From: Cristatella mucedo
Lineage: Eukaryota; Bryozoa; Phylactolaemata; Cristatellidae
Assembly: GCA_009760855.2 (NCBI GenBank)
Contig: WPIO01000010.1
Span: 9,211,501 to 9,275,500 of the forward strand
Direction: 5' to 3'
DNA: 64,000 nt
A model generated the notes under the pieces. The model was not told the origin of the DNA, made no database searches, and was given only the letters and a program-made list of their open reading frames with translations. The translations under genes were made by a program, and so were the position numbers. Positions 1-10,778 of the stretch are shown one piece after another (the first letter of the stretch is position 1; every line of letters begins with the position of its first letter).

Positions 1-307
1 TTCAGCCAAAGCCAGCCGGGCGCTACAAAAATAATAAACTGAACTTCCTTCTCCTACTCAGAGTGATTTGTTGTGTTTATTGCATTTCGAAAGTCTGCCA
101 GTTAATGTATGCTCAGCTCGCGATCTGCTCGATGTTACCTATCATCCTTTACAAACTGTCAAGATGAATGTGCGAAGCGAAATACGAGTTTCGGGAGCCG
201 ATGCCAGGAATAAATATTTTTAAGTCCCAGTCACAATGGCCTGTCGAACGGTGCCTGGAGGTGTGCTCCAGCAGTTCGATTACATGCAGACCAGTACAGC
301 TCCTCTG

Positions 308-535
308 CTAAACCGCTGATGAACAGCAGTTGGGAGCATCATCAAGAGGGGCCGGTGCAGAGCTGTGGTCCTCCTCGGATGAATCATCGGGGGTCAGGGC
401 CAATGCAAATGCCGTGCTAGAGGAGAGGTCAGTCGAGTGAGCGAACGGGGCGAAGGCAGTCGTGCATCCCTCTGCTTCTCGCGTCATAAATGAACTGGTG
501 GTGTTGGTCATGGGCTGGCTCTCTGCGTGCGTGAA
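308..535 (-). CDS. Candidate C-terminal coding exon, gene unknown
   Basis: A minus-strand open stretch follows a good acceptor (pyrimidine-rich, ending TTGTTCAG) and runs about 75 codons to TAG at 308-310. The peptide is Ser/Thr/Pro/Ala-rich and ends in an acidic segment (DDSSEEDHSSAPAPLDD) then NCCSSAV. Such a tail resembles the acidic tails of the two Frizzled-domain genes on the same strand at 7.5 and 15.3 kb, but there is no sequence match. In the phase used by those genes' last exons (phase 1) the frame is shorter, so membership in that family is not supported. No upstream exon was identified. It could be a chance ORF. Confidence 0.3.
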   Translation of the reverse strand, partial: FTHAESQPMTNTTSSFMTREAEGCTTAFAPFAHSTDLSSSTAFALALTPDDSSEEDHSSAPAPLDDAPNCCSSAV

Positions 536-1391
536 CTGAACAAAAGCTCCTTCTTTCGATGTGTGCACTAATCACATTGTTGTTTAGAGATCGTTTCATA
601 GACTTTATGAGGTGTGGCTTAACACAGGCGTTTTCTGGTCTCCAGCCAAATGGAGTGCTGCTGATCGTCGAGTATATCAGCGGCTCATTTCTTACAATAA
701 TGAATCTGAAGGACAAATGGCTTAAACTACCTGCTTTTGTTTGCTCCGTTAGCTTCTTTTATTATCTGTGTTGAGGATGGCGTTAACTTTAAGGAGGGGG
801 GCAGTGCAACGATGAAATGTTATATCGGCCAAAGTATAGCAGCACCAGCGACTATCAGCAGTTCCTCAAGTACATCATATATGAACCGAACATTTCATGT
901 CTACTAACTACACAGTCAGTTATTATCTGGGTTTCCGGTGGCCGTGGCTGATGCGTACACCGTACGTTTTCCTGTGGCTCTAGAATAGACATTGATACGC
1001 TAAATGCGAGGACTTGCTATTCTTTTTTGGCGATTGTGGGACTTTTTATTGCCGCCCGCGTGAGTCGAGACAACGACTGCGACTCGCTTGGCACCGGCGG
1101 AGGCCCCGGCTTTGACGGTCGAGCGTCTCGCATCAGTAAAGGGCTAGCCCGCTGGGCGCGCGGCGTTGGTGGTACGCGCGGCTGAAGGAGTCACCGAAGC
1201 GCCTTCACAGTGCGGGCAGGGGGCCCAGGGCAATTGAGCGAGACACCTGTGTGACGCTGTCAGTCGCCGCCTACGGTTATCGCTGAGGAAGAGTTCGTCC
1301 GAGGTGACATTCAGCCTACAGCCCTGACCAAAACCGGCATCAGCTTTCGGACAACGGCCCTAAGCTGCGCATGAGATCCAAGAATGCAAGG
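536..1391. other. No recognisable feature
   Basis: This is unique-looking sequence with a CpG-rich patch at about 1050-1300. No ORF with motifs, repeat match or RNA gene was seen. Positions 559-774 hold a short plus-strand ORF without features. Confidence 0.5.
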
Positions 1392-1512
1392 TAATGCAAT
1401 TTTTCTACGTCTGTAACTCCTCTGCAAAGCCGCCAAGACCAAGTGGGCACAAAGTAGGAGAGTTTTCAGTCGCGCACTCAATGACTAAGCTGCTTTCATT
1501 CGGTACGAATGC
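1392..1512 (-). mobile_element. LINE-B 3'-end fragment
   Basis: This matches, in the minus orientation, the 3' end seen at 43.5, 46.0, 47.5 and 52.5 kb. The shared core is a CTGTAACTCC block followed by the 'gtgggtgttgc / gagagttttgt / gcgcaatcac' segments. Only about 120 bp remain, cut off near the 'ttcggtacg' block. Confidence 0.6.
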
Positions 1513-1629
1513 GGAACGTGGCAGCTGCTTCCCGTGGGCGATACTATCCACCGCTCTTCCTAGGACGGAAACTCCTTCACCGGAGCTGTCTGTCGAAGCA
1601 CTGCCGCTCCTGTCGAGCCCCGCCACCAC

Positions 1630-1798
1630 CGTGAGCCGTGATGGCACACTAGGTGAGGCGGTTCTTCTAACAATTCAAGGTCTTGGTTTCGAATACTGCT
1701 GTAGACGATCCTTTACGGTCGCTGGAAGCGATGGTAATAGCCGTAAAGGATCTTCCGTCGCTATTTAAAAGAGGCTGTTAAATCAGCTGATATTTTTT
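1630..1798 (+). mobile_element. SINE-B (tRNA-derived SINE)
   Basis: The tRNA-like head starts at GCCGTGATGGC, with box A-like CTAGGTGAGGCGG and box B-like GGTCTTGGTTTCGAATAC. The body carries GATGGTAATAGCCGTAAAGG, and the conserved end is AGAGGCTGTTAAATCAGCTGATATT. The same order is found at 16.3, 25.25, 47.1 and 48.1 kb. Confidence 0.75.
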
Positions 1799-1879
1799 GT
1801 CACTCAATTTTAGGTCCCTTGATTCTCTGCTACAGCATGCCTATCAAAAATTAATCACCAACCAGATTCGGTATCGAAC

Positions 1880-2012
1880 CACCCGCTTGTCTGACTCAAA
1901 TCGTTAAGCTCTGCCTATAAAAAAACCTGAAAACCCTTGGAGACAGTGGCTTTCATTCTTTTGATCCCGAAGCCTGAAAATCAATCCCTATTGACAGCTA
2001 TTTGACTGCATT
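1880..2012 (+). mobile_element. LINE-A fragment (end of ORF and 3' region)
   Basis: A degraded copy of the segment between the RT ORF end and the 3' UTR. Recognisable blocks are CTGACTCAAATCGTTAAGC, CCTTGGAGACAGTGGC and CCGAAGCCTG, in the same order as in the copies at 31.9, 33.9 and 40.5 kb. Confidence 0.55.
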
Positions 2013-3023
2013 AAATCCCTGGGAGTGGCTACGGCTAGCAAGCCACCAACGTTTCGGTATCGCCAGCCGGCCCTAATTGCTCGTCTGTGCACAGCGTGTG
2101 CGGCAATGGTTTCCAATGACCAACGAGCTGCGAGCTCGATCGACGATACGGGCGTTCATGGGGCCATGACACTCTTGGATAGCTCTCGAGTAGCGGCACA
2201 AGACACGACGGTCATGTGCCGAGGTGATCTAGCGCTGCCGCTATACTACGCTCCACTGGGAGTGGAGCGTAGTTGGCGGGAAGTGATCTCGTCCACTCAG
2301 GCCGACGTACTGGCGGAAAGTCAAAACAAGGACGCGTTCGGCCGGCGGTCGCGAAGACGGCTCCACCGTCGGCAGAGCCCACTGGCTGCCAGCCAAAGCT
2401 GGCCTTCTCACCTCCGCTGCAGCCGCCAACGAATAGCCGGCGAGGCGGACTGTGGCAGTGGCCCGGCGCGAGAAAGGAGCGTCGTCTGCCGGTAGGTCGC
2501 CACCTACTTGCGCCACGCCCGCCTTACGTAGGATCACGCCCTCCTGATCTGGCACTTGACTAGTTTGCATGGGGCAGCCGACCCCACCTCCATCCGTCCC
2601 ACTATGCTCTCCGCAATGGTTGTTGCCGTGGGCTAGTCGAGGATATACAACGCAGCAGCTGAACAAGATTGCTTGCTAAATCGCAACACATTATAAAGCG
2701 TGAGAAGAATTTTGTGGGTCCTGAACGACATTCATTCGATGAGACTATATCAAAATAGACGGTTTTAACTGTATGAAAACCCGTCTCGAGTAATATTCTG
2801 TTGGATATACTTAGGCTCCAACTTAGCAGCTGTACGCTGTGACTGGTGCTGTTCATAGACGTAGACCTTCATAGGCAACCTTTCGGCGCCCGAGGAGAAA
2901 GCTACAAATGACGCCCCTCCCCTCGTCAAAAATTGCTGCAAGATAGCTCCGCCACAGAAGAAATGCAAAAATCCATGCTAGCAGGCATATTGTGTCATAA
3001 GTTTAGCAGGTACAAGGTGGCTA
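2013..3023. other. GC-rich segment, coding status unclear
   Basis: Positions 2025-2560 are GC-rich and open in several frames on both strands (up to 156 codons). A potential donor (CCG then GTAGGT) lies at about 2490. None of the translations shows a domain, and opposite-strand frames are equally open, as expected from base composition. It may be an exon or a small CpG island. Confidence 0.3.
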
Positions 3024-3240
3024 TCACAGCTTTAACTTAGAGGATTTTTTTCTGGCCTTGAACGTGGCAAACTGGTCTATGACAGTTCGAATGTCAATAT
3101 TTGTCAGTGTTTCGTCCTCTATGCTTAACAAGGGCAAATTAGAGAGTCGATCGTGCCCCATTGATGCTCTCAGGTACAACAAGAATATCTTGAGCTTGCC
3201 CTACGAACGTTCACAATTGGCAACTGATACAGCTGTGGTC
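3024..3240 (-). pseudogene. hAT-type transposase C-terminal remnant
   Basis: The minus-strand translation contains SVANCERS, then an in-frame stop, then GKLKIFLLYLRASMGHDRLS and NLPLLSIEDE, then VIDQFATFKARKK. This is the hAT dimerisation region ('SVANCERSFSKLK...YLRSSM...RLSNLALLSIE'), of the type found in DUF4371/ZMYM-like hAT transposases. Only about 70 residues remain and the stop breaks the frame, so it is a dead fragment. Terminal repeats were not found. Confidence 0.75.
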
Positions 3241-3254
3241 AAAGAAACTTGCAA

Positions 3255-3384
3255 GGCTATGGTCCAGCTGTCAAGGTGCTCACCCCGACCGAGGTCTGGC
3301 TGAAGTCGTGAGCTGGAGCCCCGAGGCATATGTAAAGCGCCTGAAGAAAGATTAAGTTCTCTTGGGGCGCTATACAAAATAAAT
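3255..3384 (+). mobile_element. SINE-A (tRNA-derived SINE with LINE-A tail)
   Basis: Head GGTCCAGCTGTCAAGGTGCTC (degraded box A) and TGAAGTCGTGAGCTGGAGCC (box B region), then the shared tail GCGCCTGAAGAAAGATTAAG TTCTCTTGGGGCGCTATAC. The tail forms a stem (GCGCC...GGCGC). It ends in the following (TA)n tract. Confidence 0.75.
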
Positions 3385-3453
3385 ATATATATATATATAT
3401 ATATATAATTATATTATATATATATTAATTATTATTACATATATATATATATA
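3382..3453. repeat. (TA)n-rich microsatellite
   Basis: An imperfect TA dinucleotide tract with AATTATTA interruptions directly follows the SINE-A tail, as expected when a microsatellite expands from a retroposon 3' end. Confidence 0.9.
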
Positions 3454-5550
3454 CTCACATTAGGAAACACGTCTTCTCCATAACTAACAATGAAAGACAT
3501 AAGTTCGAGTGGTGTCTTTAGTGTCAAATCGTGACATATACGCCAACGATAAAATACAGCCCTTGATATTATGCGCTCAAAATCAGCAAATAAACCGTAT
3601 TATTAAAAGCACCACAGTGGCCTTCATTTTACGGCTGAAACTTGGAGATGAATTTCAGCTGAATCGCTAGCAGGCTTACAGCAGCTCACGCTCGGTGCTA
3701 AACTCACCGACCGGCGGACAGTTGCACGAGAAGAGCGACTGTGGTAAGGCACAAGCCTCCTATATTAGCCAGGTCACAAGTCGCACGGTAATCGTTGTCG
3801 TACATAACTATACAAAACTAGCTCGACCAGAAAGTCCATTGTGTTGGATTTTCTCGAGCAGTCGTGCACAGAAAAAAATGGCTCAGACAGACGCCGTTAA
3901 TTAGAGATCGAGGAAATGGGCCCGAGCGGCCATTACGCTAGCTGAACAGCTATCTCGTTACCCAAAAGTGGGTTCGCTGTTCTCGGCCGGAATTGGCCCG
4001 TAGCAGGTGGGCCTAGTACACTGAAAAAAGGGCTTGCTTTAAATCAAGATTGGTATTCCAACATGTAAGCAATTTAGAAAAAATATTCGTAATCCATTTT
4101 GCCTTTGGCGCCCCCATGGCCTTGGCGCCTGCAGACATCTGTCTCCCGTCAGCTCGCTGCGCCACTGATGCTGTTCGCCATTGCCTCTAATGACTTCATA
4201 TGTTTTATGTAGGCTTCCGTTGAGCTTAATCTTTTTCCGATTTGCTTAGCAAACCTGCACGCGACTGCATTTGCTGAAAGGGGTCCTGCTAATGGGTGAC
4301 CGTGGATTTGTTCTCGTGTGCACCTGCTTGCTTGTCTCGGCGTGATACTTGTGTGCTTATGCATGCCTACCATGCATTATGCCTTGCTTATCACTGACGA
4401 CTTCGTGGCTTGACTTTATTTGAGTCGTGAAGCACCTCACTAGAGATTTCGCTCTCATAGGGCACTATAAATATGACTTATTAGTATCGTTATTATTAAT
4501 GTGGAGCTTTCAGCTCTTAATTAACGACCTATACTTGCTATTAAGGTCTAACTGCTATCACTGGTACACCTGTGTGCTTAGGCTCCAGCGGCTTGTTATT
4601 CTTAGTGCCATGTGTAGCTGACTTAATCAATTTCTTTCATCTTTCTTTTATTCTTTATTTATTCTTTATTCTTTATTTATTATTATTATTATTTTTTTAT
4701 TCTTTATTCATTATTTATTCTTTCATATCCCTCCAAGGATTTGCTCTCGTTAAATTCGCAGTGTTTATTGCAAAGGTTTTATTGCTTAAGTAGCCACAGT
4801 ACCAGTGCTGAAATAATAATATTAATAGTAATCATTATAGCTATGATAAAATATTGGTATAGCTCTCTGAAGCTGCGTTTAGACTGTTGACTTTCCCGCA
4901 AATGGGGAATAGCGAAAAAACGGTAAGAATGTGGAATTTTCTGGATTTGGCCTTGTGAACAACGGATCTCTACTAATTAAAGCGGAAAAGCCCACCCTTT
5001 CCTCCATCACATGGCAAGATGGCGCATTTCCGTGAAGCTGCAAGATGGCGCAGCGTTGGCTACCGTGACGACACGACTATGACTCAGCAAAGCGACTCCA
5101 CAGGCAATGAGCTGCTTGTAAGTTATAAATACAATCTCTAGTTTTTATTATTGACAGATGACCAGAATATGGTAAACAAAACAATTTTGTAAGACATTTT
5201 CAAACCAGAATTAGCACATTGCTATCAGGCATATGAGTTTCTGTGAATAATCTTCCAACCGAGGGACGTCTTATCGGGGAGCTTTTAGAAAAAGTGGTTC
5301 AGTCCTAAATGGATGCCAGAGCATCACTTGAAAACATGAAACACACGTGTACATTTCAAAATAATGACGCGCCCCAGTGAAGTCAGCTCTGCGACGGTAG
5401 TTAAAGCAATCAAAAAGCGTAACCACAAAGCCGGCCCGAGGTATCCAAGGAGTCCATTATCATCACACCAATTGAATCCTGGGACCACTCATTCGGTTCC
5501 TGCGGCGGCAACTCATCGCGACATAGTTACAATGCGTACGCCTCGCTGAT
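3454..5550. other. No gene recognised; AT-rich low-complexity tract at 4628-4722
   Basis: I see no coding signal here. A (TTTATTC)/(ATT)-type low-complexity tract lies at 4628-4722. Positions 5013-5055 contain a short duplication in which CAAGATGGCGC occurs twice, 31 bp apart. Confidence 0.5.
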
Positions 5551-5552
5551 AT

Positions 5553-5695
5553 GAACCTGTGGTTAAGGTGTTTGCCTCGACCAAGCTCAAGGTGAATATT
5601 TGATGACCAAGCTCGAGCCCGGAGGCATGTGTGAAAAGCCTGAATAGAGATTAAGTTCACTCAGGGCTCTATGCAAATAAGTTATATTATTGTAA
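5553..5695 (+). mobile_element. SINE-A
   Basis: CCTGTGGTTAAGGTGTTTGC head, CAAGCTCGAGCCCGGAGGC in the box B region, then the tail CCTGAATAGAGATTAAGTTC with AGGGCTCTATGC and an ATTATTG end. It is diverged from the consensus. Confidence 0.7.
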
Positions 5696-5699
5696 TATA

Positions 5700-7540
5700 C
5701 GCTTCCCATGTTCAGTAACTTGCCCCGAACGGCTCGACAAAACTTGAGAGTTCGAACGCCTGCCATTGTTGCTTTGGTCGCAAGAAGCTTATGTGACGAC
5801 GCCCTGCGTTTGTGGTCGGTTGGCTGGTATCGCTAGGAGGCATTAAGTAAAAGCAACTTCGACATCGTGACAACCGGCCGATTTGGCACGTCCCCAAGTT
5901 GTGGTCACGTAGAAGCCCAAATCCGAGGGAAATTGGCGAACAAATTGGTGCCAATTTGTTAGGAAAGTGGATAGTGTAAACACAGCATCTGAGTCTTTCT
6001 AGGTCCTGCGCATATACTGAGGAAGCGAGTCAGCAGATCAGTTATTACATGCACAGTTTCAGGAAGTGGAACCTCCTGCAGAGGGATTTGGAACCGCATT
6101 GCCATCCCGAGGATGTTTTCAGTAGAAGGGTATCTGCTTGGATCAACCACGGCTAGTTTACTAGATAGCCTTTAAAGATGCTTTGCAAAGATTATTTTTA
6201 AGACCCTAGAGAAACTTTCAGGGAGGAACCATAAATTGTATCTCTCTGTTGATTAAAACAGCTCCATCAGCTTCAAAATTGGTACCAATTTCATATTTAA
6301 ATGCATCACTGTAGCAGTCGATGACACGTTAGATTGTTCACATTGATTACAGCTAGGCAATGGGTCTTCTGCAGCAAGCCCTGATCCGCGAGTCACTGTC
6401 GCGCTATATAAGTTACTCCTCTTGATTTCACACCGTAATACTGTGATTTATACACTCTTTCGCTAAGAAATTCGTTAGTATGGCTGCGGCCTGACTAAAA
6501 TCCTTGGTATTATCTAGATTTATGACTTCTAGAAGATGTATTCCTAACTAATAGCTTATAGATATTGTTTACCACTACCTCTAGTGCAATTGAAACCAAC
6601 TCATGAGCATAGGCTGGCTCACGCTGGCTTTATCTCAGATGTGCAGGCTGCAGGTAAGTACTTCCATCCTAACCTAGTAAATACAATTTTACAGAAAAGA
6701 GGATTTAGGCAAGCTTGCAACTTTTTTATCATTAACAGTTGTCGGTTTCTAATTCACATCGACTAAATTAAAGTCTTTTCTTTTCAGAAACGTCAGCTCT
6801 AATGATGCTAGCTTACATCACATTCTACCCATGCTCAGTAAATCGCTATACTAGGACTGTCCCTCACGAAGTGAATAACCTGATCAGATACACACTATGC
6901 TGCACCCAAGATGCCTTCACATTGACCTGCCATTCGCTGAATTAAACGAGTTTTATGTATCGGTAATCACCTATTGAGCAGCTTTTAATCAACCAAGACC
7001 TTTTACTTGAATTAAGCGTTGCCCATTAGCGCCAGCCATATATTCGCTCCACATTTCGAATTCATTAGATGAGACCAAAATTCCAATTCATAGTTTTCTT
7101 GGTGAATGAATCACTGCCCGACGATGTTCTCACATTGCCTACACCATGCCTATACTGATATACGTATCTCATGCTTTAATACTGACAATTGTTCGGAACC
7201 TTGTCATTTACTCTCACCAGCCACGAGTGCACAGGAAATTATCTAAGTTGATATCGCTATCTGCATGTGAATGCACGAGCATTCCTTGCCTAATCAATTT
7301 TAGCTGGCTGCCCGGCGCATGGAAGAATAGCTTAGCTTGCAGGACGAATCCCACGTTTATTGCCTTTGCAAATCACACAATGCACTTGACCGTTGCAGCT
7401 CTCTGATCGAGTAATTGCTACATCGAACAGGCCGCAGGCGTGCACACGAGAGCGCTACATTTGAGCAAACAAGAGAAAACCTATAGGAGTTGCTCATTTG
7501 CGCATGCGGAAGCAATCTAAGACGTTACGCTTCCTCGAGA
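5700..7540. other. No recognisable feature
   Basis: Short ORFs (for example minus-strand 5712-5954 and 5959-6150) show no motif and no consistent splice context. No repeat family seen elsewhere in the window was recognised. Confidence 0.4.
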
Positions 7541-7544
7541 AGGG

Positions 7545-7735
7545 CTAGTTGAATCCAGCTTCAATTTCGTCAGACGCCTGACCAAGGGCTGGACGTACGG
7601 AAGACTGGTAAGCCACCGGCGCTTTGATTTCCAGCGCCTCTGCGCATGCCTGGGCGCAGGTGTCGTGCAAGCCAATATATCTTGGCAGCGCTGACGAAGC
7701 ATCCGAGTCATTCATCAAGCAGTGGAAAGCGTACA
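7545..7735 (-). CDS. Frizzled-CRD type II membrane protein, gene 2, last exon
   Basis: This is the last coding exon of gene 2. It follows an acceptor (GTTGTAG) at phase 1 and completes a Met codon with the A left by the previous exon. It supplies the last conserved CRD cysteine of the C-x3-C-x6-C block (C-H-L-F-C-D-M-Y-A-F-H-C across the splice), then DTCAQAC and a polar tail ending SDEIEAGFN before TAG at 7545-7547. The x6 spacing restored across the junction independently supports the splice. The tail matches in position the acidic tail of gene 1. No GPI or second membrane segment is visible. Confidence 0.75.
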
Positions 7736-7914
7736 CTACAACGGTTCCAGGCTCCAGCTGTCAAGCGGTACGTGCTTTCATAGCATAAGAGTGCTAGGCG
7801 CATCATGGCAAATAAGTTATAAAGTCAAACTGTAGAACCTATCACTGCACAAACTCGGAATTGCTGTCAGAGTAGAACGACCTATTCAGGAACTCCAACT
7901 TGAATACAGATTAT

Positions 7915-8055
7915 ATGCTTGTTCTGACGGATCTCTCCTCAGCGTCAGGTACTGATCATCTGACAGCCCTCCTTAAGCGCCTGTCATCTCATTTAGGCGT
8001 CACTGGCGCTGTACAGCAATGTTTGAGGTTGAATCACAGAGAAAATTAGAGCATT
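7915..8055 (+). mobile_element. LINE-A reverse-transcriptase fragment in gene 2 intron 3
   Basis: The plus-strand translation gives LTDLSSASGTDHLTALLKRL then SSHLGVTGA. This aligns with the RT block LLDLSAAFDTIDHKVLLERL SSRLG of the better copies at 37.4 and 63.2 kb. It is antisense to gene 2 and decayed. Confidence 0.65.
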
Positions 8056-8579
8056 TTTTAACAAAGGGCATCAGCCATGAGAGGGGCCCCTTAAGTCCAG
8101 GGTATCAAACGCGTAAGCTGCCAGAGGTCCACCTATTTTCACGCTACGTACACTCTTGCTTGATTGACGGAGCAGCTTAAATCTCTTGCAATATGGAATG
8201 CTGTCATTAAATTTGGATGGCAGCTATGTTTTGCAAAGTGGAAACTATAAAAACAACTCACTAGCAATGGAAAAATCTAGTGTTCCTCAGAAATCGGCAG
8301 ACCTATCCTTCAAGATGGGTGTCTCGTGTAGTACCCGCACAAAGTCCGGATGCCCTGTACAGGAAGTGACCTTGCATTTGATAAATTCATTAGTTTGACG
8401 AGATGACCCCTAACTTTCAGATAGGCATTATTCAAAAAATTATGTCATGATACCACAAAAGAGCCGATACTTACATTCGGAATAAAGTCACGTGCACAAG
8501 CATATAAGCTGGGAGGCCTGCGTGTTACCAGGAAGCCGCTGCTATCGTGCAGAGAGACCAGTACGAAAAGAATACTCAC

Positions 8580-8827
8580 TGTCACAGAACAGGTGGCATT
8601 TCTCAGCTTCGATTTGAATTCCGGACTCGCAGGGAGGAGCGATAAAGCTGCACACTCTATCGAGGCCGCCGGTCGTGCAATGCGGAAGCAGCGATGTTAT
8701 AACTCTAGCTGCGTCGTAGAATTGCTGCTGCACATTCTGACTAATCGATGTGTTGGCATAAGGCAGGTTCTTGCAGCTGTCAATGACCATCTCACACATA
8801 GGGCTATCGGCTTTTCTAATCCAGCGT
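8580..8827 (-). CDS. Frizzled-CRD type II membrane protein, gene 2, CRD exon
   Basis: This is the main exon of the extracellular Frizzled-type cysteine-rich domain, which binds Wnt-type lipidated ligands in the known Frizzled, SFRP, corin and MFRP families. It has acceptor TTAATTGCAG, donor GTGAGT, start phase 2 and end phase 1. Seen directly: C-x6-C then LPYANTS (the conserved 'C..LxYxxT' element with an N-glycosylation sequon), SQN and a helix ending LLPH; then C-x8-C-x6-C, then C-x3-C. The C-x6 partner lies in the next exon. These spacings are those of the Frizzled fold. In the assembled 233-residue chain (plus a possible short first exon) the CRD begins at about Cys99. The gene has a close tandem paralogue at 15.3-19.1 kb with identical intron phases. 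Ligand and function are unknown. Confidence 0.85.
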
Positions 8828-8978
8828 CTGCAATTAACAAAAAAGGCAATTTTCAATAGGGGTACTGCACTGCCAGGAACATTAAAGTTCGCCCCTTACG
8901 GCCTGCGAGCACCCTACGGTCGAGATCCTTGATTTGGAGACATGGTTGACGGAAATGAGGTGACTAGGCCAGGCTCAC

Positions 8979-9030
8979 GTCCAAACATTTGGTTGGTATG
9001 CTCGATCTCCTGGTGCAACTCGTGCTGCTG
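8979..9030 (-). CDS. Frizzled-CRD type II membrane protein, gene 2, stalk exon
   Basis: A 52-nt exon between acceptor ACTTCTGCAG and donor GTGAGC. Read in the only frame that links its neighbours, it gives AARVAPGDRAYQPNVW. Start phase 1 and end phase 2 equal those of the stalk exon of gene 1 (17059-17233), although this stalk is far shorter (about 17 versus 58 residues). The two other frames of this small exon are also open, so the call rests on splice sites and phase rather than on content. Confidence 0.6.
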
Positions 9031-9184
9031 CTGCAGAAGTTCAACGGTCCTTGGATGTTCTAGATCTAAGCAGAAGTGAGAAGAGTCAAATTAGCCTTCG
9101 CTTAAGGATTTCATTCGGCTGCTCATTGCTTTCTAGAATGAGCGCGGCATACTCGGTCAGCCTGTGTCATGTAATGCCTGCTTT

Positions 9185-9378
9185 AAATCTGGGTCTCCAT
9201 GCTTTCCAAATTGAAATTCCCCTAGATGACCAAATCAGCTTGACAGCCGCGTCTGCCTACTTCCAGTTGCATGCACTTCCAAAAAATAAAGCCTTCCTAA
9301 ATAAGAATACCACAGCCAAGCCGGTCCACATATTCGCGACATTCCATCTAGACGCCAGTAAGTCAATACGCAGATTTC
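9185..9378 (+). mobile_element. LINE-A fragment in gene 2 intron 1
   Basis: The translation FQIEIPLDDQISLTAASAYF then QLHALPKNKAFLNKNTTAK aligns with FQSDLSLDDHISSTVKSADF QLHNIAKIWACLDKDTTSK of the copy at 63.7 kb. It is in plus orientation, antisense to the host gene. Confidence 0.7.
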
Positions 9379-9506
9379 CCTGCTTCTAGATCAAAAAGCT
9401 TACACTTGATACAAGACTCGGCAGTTAGGCTTGTCTGTCATTATTTCCAACAATAAACTTAATTCAATGCAGGTTCAGTCGCATCTCATGCTTCTGGCGA
9501 TCTTAC

Positions 9507-9717
9507 CGTACTCGTACTTCAAGGCGATTCCGACAACAGCTCCACCAACCACTGTCAGTGCGAGCGCGATGCCCAGCGTTACCCAAACCGGTCGTCTGGC
9601 GTCGCATAGCAGACGTGGCAGGTATTTAATTCGTCGGCCTACCCTGGAGGTCCAGCTCTCGTCCAGTAGGGCCGTTTGAGCCGATGTCGCCTCGAAGGCC
9701 CCCTCAAAGGTCGTATT
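9507..9717 (-). CDS. Frizzled-CRD type II membrane protein, gene 2, transmembrane exon
   Basis: The exon begins after acceptor GCGCCTTAG at phase 0 and ends at donor GTAAGA with phase 1. Its 70 residues include TALLDESW, a basic stretch (GRRIKYL), and one hydrophobic segment VWVTLGIALALTVVGGAVVG at about residues 44-66, then KYEY. Basic residues before the helix and the cysteine-rich domain after it predict a type II (N-in) single-pass membrane protein. It is paralogous to the exon at 18932-19130 (TALLNGSW, VW-T---AL, KY-Y; identical distance from helix to donor). Confidence 0.8.
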
Positions 9718-9900
9718 CTAAGGCGCAAAAAGCATGGCTGACCGCGTGAATGAACTGCCAGCAAACGAACGGCTGCACTGCAGCCGCCACTGCAGACGCC
9801 GAGCAGCACAATTTCCGTGTTCCACTGACACAGCTAGACAATAGCTAGCGATTGCTCTGTTCGCGAGAGCACGTGAGCTAAGATGAACTGCTGCATGCAC

Positions 9901-9912
9901 TTGCATGGCCAT
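9901..9912 (-). CDS. Possible first coding exon of gene 2
   Basis: ATG in a good context (GAAATGG) opens four codons (MAMQ) and stops at a GTGCAT donor, phase 0, which fits the phase-0 start of the transmembrane exon. The donor is weak. The same frame is open upstream for many codons (LEDPAFPNAYAFSAPKYFKK and on), so a longer N-terminus is possible. A very short first coding exon is also seen in the SEA gene at 56.87 kb. Confidence 0.3.
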
Positions 9913-10778
9913 TTCTGCCTCCGCTGTCGAATCTGGCGCCGACGAGGTCGCCGCCCTGTTGTTGTTTCGCGCCTCTACCCACTGAGCCTGAGATGGAGAT
10001 TTTGCGTATTTCTTAAAATATTTTGGTGCAGAGAAAGCGTAAGCATTCGGGAAAGCAGGATCTTCCAAAGGCCACCCACCCACCTCTCCCCGAGAGCGCC
10101 CTCAACAACAGGGTGGTGGATGAATCGGACTCTTTATTTGGCTGTGGGCAGAGCTGGGTGTTGTATGGGTTTTGACCGAACATTGGCCCTGAGTGACGTG
10201 GCCAATCATAGAAATTCTGCACGCGCCTATTCAGATGTTAAAGATCCGACACGTCTTTCAACACGATCCGATGGCGCTCGAGTCCCTTCCCAACCCTCAC
10301 TCCATTGGCTGGGCTCTGACGCATCCTCACTTCGGTTTATATCCGTTGCCCCTGCCAGCTTTGGCAAGCTTTCCCGAGCAAGCAATAGCAGTAAATTACA
10401 TTCCAATCTTGGCACATTTAGACTAGGCTCCTCGGTTTTCGTCGTGAAAGTGGGGCATGTCGGCAGGCCAACTATTCAGCCCTGGTGAAAGTCAGGTTGT
10501 GATCAGCATTAAAAAATTCTTAATTAACCATGTTTGAGCAAGAGATTCATCCAAGCTTCGGGCTGAATGTTAAGTTTCAGTATACGTGCAAGGTATGGCA
10601 TGGTGAAGAGTGGAATACACTAGAAGACGATCGTTTCGAACAATCTTGTCAAACCTTGAAGAAACGTGGGCTCCATGGTGACAGTGTTAACGATGAATGT
10701 GAGTTCTAGGAGCTACGAAGGGTTTACGAAGAGCGTCGCTATATCAGCAGAGAGGCTACCCCAATTAGTACTACCACG
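9913..10778. other. Upstream flank of gene 2; no clear element
   Basis: Moderately GC-rich sequence with overlapping open frames on both strands at 9.9-10.5 kb. It may hold the promoter and 5' exon(s) of gene 2. No convincing core promoter motif was found. Confidence 0.3.

Noticed and set aside
9883-10488. 201-codon plus-strand ORF
   Set aside because: It opposes the start region of gene 2, has no domain, and its codons look compositional.
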